Assembly: GCA_945879145.1 (NCBI GenBank)
Contig: CAMCUZ010000001.1
Location: 49,170 to 113,169 of the forward strand
Source of the DNA: an uncultured Mediterranea sp.
GTDB taxonomy: Bacteria > Bacteroidota > Bacteroidia > Bacteroidales > Bacteroidaceae
Direction: 5' to 3'
Length of the DNA stretch: 64,000 nt
In this document: positions 1 to 7,174 of the stretch, in pieces
Position numbering within the stretch: position 1 is the stretch's first letter
How the letters are laid out: each line of letters starts with the position of its first letter
The notes under the pieces: generated by a model
The model's database searches: none
Seen by the model: the letters and a program-made list of their open reading frames with translations, nothing else
Told to the model about the DNA's origin: nothing
Made by a program: the position numbers and the translations under genes

Positions 1-344
1 CAACCTCCAGAGCTGTAGCGTGGTTTTACATTATAGAGGCAGTCATACCAGAACCAGCCACTACCCGAACCGTTCATGATATGGTCTTCACCCATCACGT
101 CGGCCATCAGGACATAAGCTGAGATACCGTAGCATTGGTGGGTGTTAGCCGTAGTGGACCATCCGGCCGTGTACATGGAACGGTAGATACCATTCAGAGG
201 AACCAATGCAGCATTGGCGTTGGTCATCAGACCGTCGCCCGACATCGAGTCGGTGGGGCTGGTCTCCAAGGCATCATCCGAGCAGGCCGAAAGCATGCCG
301 CAAGCCAGCAGACCGACAAACATATAGTTGAATATCTTTTTCAT
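1..344 (-). CDS. SusD-family surface lipoprotein (3' part beyond window edge)
   Basis: Only the first ~114 codons are inside the window; the gene runs off base 1. The N-terminus is a lipoprotein signal (MKKIFNYMFVGLLACGMLSAC) with lipobox LSAC and Cys21 as the probable lipidated residue. The following region (ETSPTDSMSGDGLMTNANAA, then LNGIYRSMY) is typical of SusD-like glycan- or peptide-binding lipoproteins, where the first TPR helix follows an N-terminal proline-rich stretch. It starts 37 bases after the stop of the minus-strand susC and is the usual SusD partner of it. Because that susC has no promoter in this orientation, this gene is probably not expressed either. Family assignment rests on the N-terminus and the susC neighbour. 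Confidence 0.85.
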   Translation of the reverse strand, partial: MKKIFNYMFVGLLACGMLSACSDDALETSPTDSMSGDGLMTNANAALVPLNGIYRSMYTAGWSTTANTHQCYGISAYVLMADVMGEDHIMNGSGSGWFWYDCLYNVKPRYSSGG

Positions 345-381
345 ACGTCTAATTTTCTGTTAATAGTTAATGGGTTTTCGT

Positions 382-3345
382 TTAGAAGTTCACCTCTACA
401 CCCACGGTCCAGGTCTTGTTGGGGGTGTAGCTGTAGTCTGTTGAACCGCTGAAATTGTATTGCGGGTCCATACCTTCCAGGTGGGAGAACAGGGCCAGAT
501 TGTCAACCGATGCAAATACGCGTACGGAGTTCATCTTGGCACTGCGCATCCAGCTCTGGGGCAGCTTGTAGCCCAGGGTGATGTTCTTGATGGCGAAGTA
601 TGAACCGTCCACCAGGTAGCGGTCGTTGGTAGTCGTCTTACCAGCCACCTCAATACGAGGTACGTCGGTTACGTCACCCGGCTTCTGCCAACGGCGCAGG
701 GCGTGCTTGTTCCAGTTATTGTTGTAGTACATGTTGTTCATCGAACCATTGTACAGACCGTCATACACCTTACCTCCGATAGAGTAGGTGGTCAGGATAG
801 AGAGGTCGAAGCCTTTCCAAGAGAAGTCGGTGCCGAGGCTACCATAGAGGTCGGGGATGCGGCTACCTAGGTAGTACTTGCTGGTAGAGGCCTTGCTGTA
901 GTCGCTGCTGATGCGTTCGTTGGTGATGTTGCCGTTTTCGTCCTTGTCATACACCCAGTAGAGCTGAGCACCGGTAGCGGGATCTACACCGGCCGACTTG
1001 GCCATGTAGAAGGTGTTGATAGGCATACCTTCCTTTATACTGTAGATACCGTTGATGATCTCAGGAGACTCGTTGGTGAGCTTCAGCACCTTGTTGCTTA
1101 CGGTAGAACCCATCCAGGTTACGTTCCAGGTGAAGTCTTTTGTCTTGACGGGTGTACCTCGCAATTCGAATTCCCAACCCGTGTTGCGCATATCACCCAC
1201 GTTGTCGTTGTAACCGCTAAAGCCTGTCGAAAGGGCCATGGGGTAGTTCAGCAGCATGTCGGTGGTCTTCTTGTTGTAGTACTCCACGTTCAGGTTCAAG
1301 CGCTGGTCGAAGAGGCTGGCTTCAATACCTACGTTGAGGTTGCCGTTCTTTTCCCAAGACACTTTCGTGTTCTCCAGCGTGCTTACCAAGCCACCAATTT
1401 GGTTGGAGTTGGCCCAGCTGAGGCTATAGAGACTCTGCCATGCATAGAGGCGGCCCAGTGAGTCGTTACCCTGCTCACCGTAGCTCAGCTTCAGTGAGAG
1501 GTTGTTTAGCCACTCCAGGTCAGCCAGGAAGGCTTCCTTAGAGATACGCCAGTTGGCACCTACCGACCAGAAGGAACCCCAGCGGTAATCCTTGTGGAAA
1601 CGAGAAGAACCGTCGCGACGGAACGAAGCGTCGAAGTAGTACTTCTCATCGTAGTTGTAGTTCACGCGGCCCAGCCAAGACTCAATGCGGTAGTTGTTGG
1701 TGTACGAGTCGGCATCATAGAGCGTTGTACCGGGGCGCAGTTCCAGGATACCATCTACCAGGTTGGTCTTACCTGCACTCAGGTATTCATATTTATAGGC
1801 ATAGAATTCATGACCAGCCAGCACGTTCACGCTGTGCTTGCCGAACGAGCGGTCGTAGGTAAGCAGTTGGTTGAAGGTGTAGCTCTGCATGCGGGTGTTG
1901 TACTTCATCAGCAGACCGCCTGCGTTGGCCTGGTTGCCATGGTACATGTTCATGTAGCTCTTCTGAAGCTGATTGCGATAATCCAGACCGAAGTTGAGGT
2001 TCAGCTTCAGGCCTTTGAAGATACCGAACTTGTCGGAGTCAGAGCCAAATACCATACCGGTACGTACGCTGGCAGCGTCATTCTTCACGTCTGCCTTATC
2101 GTCGAGCAGGCCACCCAGCGGGTTGAAGTCGTTGTAGCTACCCGGACGGCCTCCTTCACCATAGTCCAGCTGAGGCTGACCGCTGGCGTTCAGCAGGTTG
2201 TTGCCGTTCGCATCCTTGACGTAAACGGGGAACAGGGGAGATACGAACTGGGCTGAATACCATACATTCGACGTAGATGAGCCATCGTAGTCGCTGAAGT
2301 TCTGCATGGAGTGAGAGAGTGATACGTTCAGGTTGCCGCTGAACCATTCGTTTACCTTGGTATTCACGTTGGCACGTGCATTGTAGCGTTGGAAGGCGGT
2401 AGTCACCAGGATACCGTCTTCATTCAAGTAGCCTAAAGAGAACATATACTTGGTCTTTTCGTTACCACCGCTTACTGACAGCTGATGCTCGTGGCGCAGG
2501 GCATTATCGCGCAGCAGGGCATCAAGCCACTGCTCATCCCATGCTGACTGGGCGTCGGGACGTACATAGCCTGTCGTGGGGTCAATAATGTTATCCCATG
2601 TGTAGTTCTTGAAGGGATTGTATTGCTCACCGCCCAACGTGCTGCCTAAAGAAGCGCGTGCAGCAGCTTCGGCGTCGCTCCAGGCATAACCTGAGTTGAA
2701 GACGTAGTCATTACGCAAGGCTTCGTAGGAGAGCTGAACAAATTCTTTCTGGTCCAGCATGTCGTACGGGTCGAGTGCACGCGAAGCCCAACCTACTGTA
2801 GAACGCCACTGTACACTGGTCTTACCTTCTTTACCCTTCTTCGTCGTAATCATCACCACGCCGTTGGCACCACGTGAACCGTAAAGAGCACCTGCAGAGG
2901 CATCCTTCAGAATGGTCATCGACTCAATATCAGAGGGGTTGATGGAGCTGAGGCTACCGTCAAAGGGTACACCGTCAACCACATAGAGCGGGGTGCTCGA
3001 AGCGTTGATGGAGCCGTAGCCGCGGATGATGACGGATGAGCCAGATCCCGGCTGACCAGAACCAGATGTTGTCAATACGCCCGTGGCCTGACCTTCCAGA
3101 CCCTTCGTCACGTTGGTGATGGGGCGCGACTCCAGTTTCTTGTTGTCAATTGTAGAGGCTGAACCGGTAAACGACGACTTCTTCGCCGTACCGTAGGCAA
3201 CTACCATTACTTCATCAAGCAGCTCAGCATCAGGCTTCAGCATCACTCTCATATTGGCCTTAATAGCCACTTCAGCCTTCTGCATACCCACGAACGAAAC
3301 GACTAGAGTCTTCGCCGAACTTGGTATGGTACGATTGGAGTTGAT
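382..3345 (-). CDS. SusC-family TonB-dependent transporter, silent copy without 5' end
   Basis: The frame is open from an in-frame stop (TAA, complement of 3346-3348) to the stop at 382. It encodes the end of a carboxypeptidase-regulatory-like domain (PSSAKTLVVSFVGMQKAEV), the Ton-box region (LDEVMVVAYG), the plug (VDGVPFDG, LYGSRGANGVVMITTKKG) and the beta-barrel ending in aromatic ...VNF. The signal peptide and first ~66 residues found in the plus-strand susC are absent, and no promoter lies directly upstream. A weak GTG start is possible at 3291, but that product would have no export signal. Homology to the plus-strand susC begins abruptly at base 3326 and is in frame. I infer a silent phase-variable cassette that becomes a full 1046-residue transporter after inversion of 3327-7370. 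The alternative is a simple truncated pseudogene, but the otherwise intact frame argues against decay. Confidence 0.85.
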   Translation of the reverse strand: MNSNRTIPSSAKTLVVSFVGMQKAEVAIKANMRVMLKPDAELLDEVMVVAYGTAKKSSFTGSASTIDNKKLESRPITNVTKGLEGQATGVLTTSGSGQPGSGSSVIIRGYGSINASSTPLYVVDGVPFDGSLSSINPSDIESMTILKDASAGALYGSRGANGVVMITTKKGKEGKTSVQWRSTVGWASRALDPYDMLDQKEFVQLSYEALRNDYVFNSGYAWSDAEAAARASLGSTLGGEQYNPFKNYTWDNIIDPTTGYVRPDAQSAWDEQWLDALLRDNALRHEHQLSVSGGNEKTKYMFSLGYLNEDGILVTTAFQRYNARANVNTKVNEWFSGNLNVSLSHSMQNFSDYDGSSTSNVWYSAQFVSPLFPVYVKDANGNNLLNASGQPQLDYGEGGRPGSYNDFNPLGGLLDDKADVKNDAASVRTGMVFGSDSDKFGIFKGLKLNLNFGLDYRNQLQKSYMNMYHGNQANAGGLLMKYNTRMQSYTFNQLLTYDRSFGKHSVNVLAGHEFYAYKYEYLSAGKTNLVDGILELRPGTTLYDADSYTNNYRIESWLGRVNYNYDEKYYFDASFRRDGSSRFHKDYRWGSFWSVGANWRISKEAFLADLEWLNNLSLKLSYGEQGNDSLGRLYAWQSLYSLSWANSNQIGGLVSTLENTKVSWEKNGNLNVGIEASLFDQRLNLNVEYYNKKTTDMLLNYPMALSTGFSGYNDNVGDMRNTGWEFELRGTPVKTKDFTWNVTWMGSTVSNKVLKLTNESPEIINGIYSIKEGMPINTFYMAKSAGVDPATGAQLYWVYDKDENGNITNERISSDYSKASTSKYYLGSRIPDLYGSLGTDFSWKGFDLSILTTYSIGGKVYDGLYNGSMNNMYYNNNWNKHALRRWQKPGDVTDVPRIEVAGKTTTNDRYLVDGSYFAIKNITLGYKLPQSWMRSAKMNSVRVFASVDNLALFSHLEGMDPQYNFSGSTDYSYTPNKTWTVGVEVNF
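3311..3326 (-). repeat. Inverted repeat, left copy (likely crossover site)
   Basis: On the minus strand this reads TACCAAGTTCGGCGAA, identical to 7371-7386 on the plus strand. Toward 3345 there is no alignable homology with the other susC; away from it the two genes stay similar. A second identical 17-bp stretch, GTGGGTATGCAGAAGGC, lies 19 bases further into each gene (3275-3291 here), so the crossover could also fall there; both keep the reading frame. Confidence 0.8.
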
Positions 3346-3348
3346 TTA

Positions 3349-3745
3349 TAGTGAGATAGATTAATATCGCTTCGGGTCCGAGGAACTATGTTCCCCCGCG
3401 TCAGAAGTACCTCTCGCAAGGGGTAAGGCTATTTATTGTTACCCATTATGCTCTATTATTTGATGTCTAATTGACTTGTAATCAGTGTTTAACGTGGTAA
3501 GTTGCGTCCGAATTATACTACCCATTTGCACCCATTGTTTGAATTCCTGGTAACGTGTCAATCGAATTTACTGCTCTATATTCGATAAGAGTTCCAAGGA
3601 TTGGTAAACAAACGAAAGTATGATGACTTTTGACTCTACAATATTTGTGTAAGTTTATGGATAAATTCAAGAGAATAGTCCTCAAACTCTTGCTCTATAC
3701 GCTAAAATACCATGTAGATTATAAAATAATAGTGAATACAGCATT
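3349..3745. other. Non-coding DNA behind the silent susC
   Basis: About 400 bases without a convincing gene between the in-frame stop of the silent susC and the ATPase promoter region. It is AT-rich. A short inverted repeat GGGTAA/TTACCC lies at 3421-3444, and GGAAC/GTTCC near 3384-3396. In the opposite orientation of the invertible segment this DNA would sit just upstream of the plus-strand susC, where its stop codons and lack of a clear promoter would keep that copy off. Confidence 0.5.
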
Positions 3746-3834
3746 ATTATTGGCTATTATTACATGTTGATATAGCCAATAATGCGAATTAAAATTAATT
3801 ATTGGCTATTTTATTGGCATGATTGAACCAATAA
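3746..3834. promoter_or_regulatory. Cluster of ATTATTGGCTAT palindromic elements
   Basis: ATTATTGGCTAT at 3746-3757 is repeated in inverted form (ATAGCCAATAAT) at 3772-3783. It recurs as a 13-bp direct repeat at 3798-3810, and is followed by ATTGG (3813-3817) and an inverted CCAATAAT (3828-3835). Four related half-sites sit immediately upstream of the ATPase -7 box. They look like an operator array for a dimeric or oligomeric DNA-binding protein; the regulator is unknown. Confidence 0.6.
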
Positions 3835-3856
3835 TCAACAATTATATCTATCTTTG
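3823..3856 (+). promoter_or_regulatory. Candidate Bacteroidetes promoter for the ATPase gene
   Basis: A -7 box TATCTTTG (3849-3856) fits the Bacteroidetes TAnnTTTG consensus. A TTG at 3823-3825 lies 23 bases upstream, slightly far from the usual 19-21. The box overlaps a TTG codon at 3854 that would otherwise be taken as the gene start, so translation more likely begins at ATG 3884. Confidence 0.6.
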
Positions 3857-3883
3857 CAGAAGGAAATTTCAATTCGTAAGGGT

Positions 3884-5308
3884 ATGAAAGGAAACATCAT
3901 TGGACGTGAAATAGAGATAGAACTCTTATCCCGAATATATAGTTCAGGACAAGCGGAGTTTGTGGCTGTCTATGGTCGGCGGCGTGTAGGGAAGACCTTT
4001 TTGATACGTGAATACTTTGAGGGCAATCTTATTTTCCAAACGTCAGGTTTAGCAAATGCCAACACCGGTGAACAACTGAAGAATTTCTACTACACAATTA
4101 AGCGTTACGACCAGACGGTGAGCCGAGAGCCGGCCGACTGGTTAGAGGCGTTTGAAATGCTCATCAGTTATCTCACTTCGTTAGGTGAAGGGCGGAAAGT
4201 GCTGTTTTTTGACGAATTGCCATGGATGGATACCCAAGGTGCCAATTTTGTATCTGCCTTGGAACACTTTTGGAACGGCTGGGCATCAGCTCGCCGAGAT
4301 ATTGTATTGATTGTATGCGGTTCTGCTACATCGTGGATGATGAACAAACTGATCAACAACCATGGAGGTTTATATGGCAGGCTCACACGCAGAATCTCTC
4401 TCTCACCTTTCACGCTTGGCGAGGCCTCACAGTTCCTCGCTTCGCGGGGAATCATGTTTTCACCCTACGAAATCGCGGAGACCTATATGATTATGGGAGG
4501 GATTCCCTATTACTTGCAAATGCTTGATGCCAGGCTCAGCCTTGCCCAGAACGTGGACCGGCTCTTGTTTAATCCCAACGGAGAACTTTATGATGAGTTT
4601 GCCATACTCTACCGTTCTCTTTTTAATGACTCCGACTTGTACGTCAAGGTTGTGGATTGCCTGCACCGTAAGGGATATGGTATGACTCGCAATGAAATCT
4701 CGGCCGCCTCAGGAATCAAGTCAGGCAAGACAATGACCACCATACTTGAAAATCTTGTAGCCTGTGGATTTGTGAGAAAATACGTGAACTATGGTTGCAC
4801 AGAGCGGAAATCTTTATTTCAGCTCATTGACTTCTTTACCTTGTTCCATTTCCGATTCATGCGTGAGAGCTCCTTCCGCAACCTTAGTTTTTGGACCGGG
4901 CTTCAGCGGACACCTCGTTTTTATACCTGGGCAGGCATCTCTTTTGAGATACTTGTTACCACCCATGTGTCCCAAATCAAACAAAAGTTAGGCATTGCCG
5001 GAGTAGCCACCAGCGAATATGCTTGGCGAAGCCGAAAGGATCAAGATAGCGATGGAGCACAGATTGATCTGATTATCGAGAGAGCGGATAATACTTTGAA
5101 TATCTGTGAAATGAAATTCTCAGAGGGAGAATACGCCATCACTAAGGAGTATGAGAAATCTCTCCGACAGAAGGTCTCTACATTCATCGCTCAAACAAAG
5201 ACGAGAAAGTCCGTTCAGTTGACGTTGATATCAACCTACGGCATGAAACGAACTATATACTCTGGATGCATTCAGAACGAGGTCACGTTGGATGATCTGT
5301 TTGATTGA
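3884..5308 (+). CDS. AAA ATPase with C-terminal DUF234/PD-(D/E)XK-like domain
   Basis: A 474-residue protein of the archaeal-type ATPase (PF01637-like) group common in Bacteroidales. Walker A is GRRRVGKT (residues 31-38) and Walker B VLFFDE (106-111), followed by a winged-helix-like middle region. A C-terminal module has IDLII...NICEMKF, matching the D...ExK core of PD-(D/E)XK folds and the DUF234 region. ATG 3884 is chosen because the TTG ten codons earlier lies inside the promoter box. The cellular role of this family is not established. It sits alone inside the putative invertible segment, convergent with the recombinase, and its base composition looks lower in G+C than the neighbouring core genes. 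It may be passenger cargo, a defence or toxin-like factor, or unrelated to inversion. Confidence 0.85.
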   Translation: MKGNIIGREIEIELLSRIYSSGQAEFVAVYGRRRVGKTFLIREYFEGNLIFQTSGLANANTGEQLKNFYYTIKRYDQTVSREPADWLEAFEMLISYLTSLGEGRKVLFFDELPWMDTQGANFVSALEHFWNGWASARRDIVLIVCGSATSWMMNKLINNHGGLYGRLTRRISLSPFTLGEASQFLASRGIMFSPYEIAETYMIMGGIPYYLQMLDARLSLAQNVDRLLFNPNGELYDEFAILYRSLFNDSDLYVKVVDCLHRKGYGMTRNEISAASGIKSGKTMTTILENLVACGFVRKYVNYGCTERKSLFQLIDFFTLFHFRFMRESSFRNLSFWTGLQRTPRFYTWAGISFEILVTTHVSQIKQKLGIAGVATSEYAWRSRKDQDSDGAQIDLIIERADNTLNICEMKFSEGEYAITKEYEKSLRQKVSTFIAQTKTRKSVQLTLISTYGMKRTIYSGCIQNEVTLDDLFD

Positions 5309-5364
5309 AGTCTATTCTCGTTTGTCGTAGCCATTACCGCTGTATTACAGCGTCATACCCTTCA

Positions 5365-5410
5365 TTTCCCTTAGCGTACTAAGAGGATACTAAGAGGATG
5401 CTAAGGGAAA
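5365..5410. repeat. 11-bp perfect inverted repeat enclosing an 11-bp tandem repeat
   Basis: TTTCCCTTAGC (5365-5375) pairs with GCTAAGGGAAA (5400-5410). The 24-base interior holds ACTAAGAGGAT twice in tandem (5378-5388, 5389-5399). It lies between the 3' ends of the ATPase and the recombinase genes. It could be a transcription-termination hairpin or a protein-binding site such as an accessory recombinase site. Confidence 0.6.
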
Positions 5411-5445
5411 ACTATCTAAAAATGATAATTACTTTTAGATAGTTT
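5409..5445. terminator. Hairpin between convergent ATPase and recombinase genes
   Basis: AAACTATCTAAAA (5409-5421) and TTTTAGATAGTTT (5433-5445) form a perfect 13-bp stem with an 11-base loop. There is no long T-run after it, so it is only a candidate bidirectional terminator. It overlaps the end of the preceding palindrome by two bases. Confidence 0.45.
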
Positions 5446-5544
5446 AAGAGTAAAGGCAGACTCCGTCCGTTCTCTGTCGATTGTTCGCTCCGGAGGTGGG
5501 GCTAAGCGAAGGAAAAGCGGAGGAACAACGGAGGAAGGGTCTTC

Positions 5545-6732
5545 TCAGCGTGGTTGTTGCGGCATGCCGTGACTCTCCAAGTCTTGCACAATGGTTCGAT
5601 CCATCACTTCGGCGTAGATCTGCGTGGTGCGAACGCTGCGATGGCCCAGCAGACGCTGAACCGTAGTGATGTTGACACCGCTGTAGAGCAACAACGTGGC
5701 ATGCGTATGGCGGGCAGTGTGGAAGGAGATGTGTTTCTCTATACCCGCCAGCCGTGCCAGCCGAGAGAGCTGTTTATTAGCGTTCGAGTTGTTCTTTAGC
5801 TGGAAAAACAGCTTTTCATGGCCTGCGTAATCCACCAAAATCGTCACCGCCTTGCCGCCAAAGAGCAGATGAAGCGGACTCCGCACCGCGGTAGCAGTCT
5901 TCACCGAACGGTAACTGAGCCACCACTCATCGCCCCGATGCACTACGTTTTCCGCCGTCAAACTGCAAAAGTCGGAGTATCGCAACCCCGTGTAGCAACA
6001 GAAGAGGAAAGCATCCAGCGTATGACGCATCTCCTCTCGCAGTGGCTCCCGTCGGAGCTGTTCCATCGCATCAAGCTCCTCTGGCGAGAGGTAGGAGTGG
6101 TGAGTGGCTGTCATCTTGATCTGAAATTCGCGGAAGGGATTATCAGCAAACGGTATAAAGCGGCGCTTGACGGCCAAATTGACGTAGCGCATCAGGTGCT
6201 TCAAGTGCTTGGCAATCGTATTGGTGTGGTAACGACGTGAAACCAGGAAGGATTCAAAGCTCCGCAGATACTCCAGCGTCACATCATGAAACTGCACCGC
6301 TGGGCGGAAAGCCTTCAGCAACTGCCACGTGCTCTCATGGTTCACCCGTGTAGAGTGTCTGATTTCGGCCGTTTGTAGCTCCGACAGATAGATATCCATA
6401 AACGAATGAGGCAGCTTAGATCTCCTTATCGACGAGCGTAGCAGCTGGAGAGTCACTTGAAATCCATGCCGCCAGAGGGCCATCTCCATGCGCTCAATTT
6501 CCAGCAACTGCTCTTTCAGTTTCCAGTTCAGTTCCTTGGCCAAAGGATGATACACCACCCGTTGTTTCCTCTCATTCCATTGCGCAGGTTTCAGATAGAT
6601 GTGCGTAGAGAAGTAGCAACGCCTGCCGTAATGCAGAGCCTCGATTTGAACCAGAGCTTCGTCTTTGGCATTTAATCTATTTTTTCGGTTATAGACCAAC
6701 CTGTAAACAATTTTGTGTGTAAAAGCGTTCAT
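5545..6732 (-). CDS. Tyrosine recombinase (probable SusC-switch invertase)
   Basis: A 395-residue integrase of the Bacteroidetes type. It has an N-terminal Arm-binding region (about 1-100), a SAM-like core-binding domain (about 105-205) and a catalytic domain. The full catalytic set is visible: Arg251 (TGLRYSDF), Lys278 (RSVKTAT), His338 and Arg341 (HTARH), His364 (LLGHRS) and Tyr373 (QIYAEV). No transposon genes, excisionase or tRNA target accompany it. Instead it lies between two divergent susC genes with matching inverted repeats, the arrangement expected for a dedicated site-specific invertase. Such recombinases are known to invert SusC/SusD loci in B. fragilis; that this one does so here is inference. 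A role as a relic integrase of a lost element is the alternative. Confidence 0.9.
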   Translation of the reverse strand: MNAFTHKIVYRLVYNRKNRLNAKDEALVQIEALHYGRRCYFSTHIYLKPAQWNERKQRVVYHPLAKELNWKLKEQLLEIERMEMALWRHGFQVTLQLLRSSIRRSKLPHSFMDIYLSELQTAEIRHSTRVNHESTWQLLKAFRPAVQFHDVTLEYLRSFESFLVSRRYHTNTIAKHLKHLMRYVNLAVKRRFIPFADNPFREFQIKMTATHHSYLSPEELDAMEQLRREPLREEMRHTLDAFLFCCYTGLRYSDFCSLTAENVVHRGDEWWLSYRSVKTATAVRSPLHLLFGGKAVTILVDYAGHEKLFFQLKNNSNANKQLSRLARLAGIEKHISFHTARHTHATLLLYSGVNITTVQRLLGHRSVRTTQIYAEVMDRTIVQDLESHGMPQQPR

Positions 6733-7088
6733 ATAAATAAGATTTAGAGATTTGTATTATCATCCAAATAGGTTGTAAGGGATTAAACGCACCTATCCCT
6801 GCCAGAACAGGGAGCCATGCATCTCTACAAGCCACACAAGATAAAGCGCAAATTAGCAATATTGTGGGGTAAATAGCACAAATCGAGTCATTGGACCCCG
6901 ATTTATTTAACAATTTTGATTTAAAAAATGTGCAAATTCAGAATTGCATTATCGCTATATGACGTACAATTAGATATAAAAAGGAGATAAAATCGGAGCG
7001 ACTTGTCATAAAACAGATGTTTTGTAACATAAAACACGACATTTATATATCAAAATGGCATATTTTGAGGGTTTTTACGAAAAAGGCA
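6733..7088. other. Non-coding region between recombinase and susC
   Basis: AT-rich intergenic DNA of about 350 bases upstream of both the minus-strand recombinase and the plus-strand susC. A short hairpin TCCCTG/CAGGGA is at 6796-6813. No convincing gene is seen. It probably holds the recombinase promoter and any regulatory sites for the switch, but no clear -7 box was found for the recombinase. Confidence 0.5.
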
Positions 7089-7118
7089 TTGCGATATTTA
7101 TATTTATTAATATATTTG
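7089..7118 (+). promoter_or_regulatory. Promoter of the active susC operon
   Basis: TTG (7089-7091), a 19-base spacer, then TATATTTG (7111-7118) match the Bacteroidetes -33/-7 consensus very well. The start codon is 56 bases past the box. The promoter lies inside the putative invertible segment, so it would be delivered to the other susC after inversion. Confidence 0.8.
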
Positions 7119-7174
7119 CATTTCGTTAGAGTAAAGAGACAATTAATGTAAAGTTTAACTTTAAGAGAGAATTT

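Noticed and set aside
382..3291. Silent susC as an ordinary gene starting at GTG 3291
   Set aside because: That product would have no signal peptide or complete N-terminal domain, and homology to the other susC continues upstream of 3291 to 3326.
5545..6732. Integrase as the mark of a prophage or conjugative element
   Set aside because: No structural phage, transfer, replication or excision genes and no tRNA target are nearby; the neighbours are susC genes and one ATPase.
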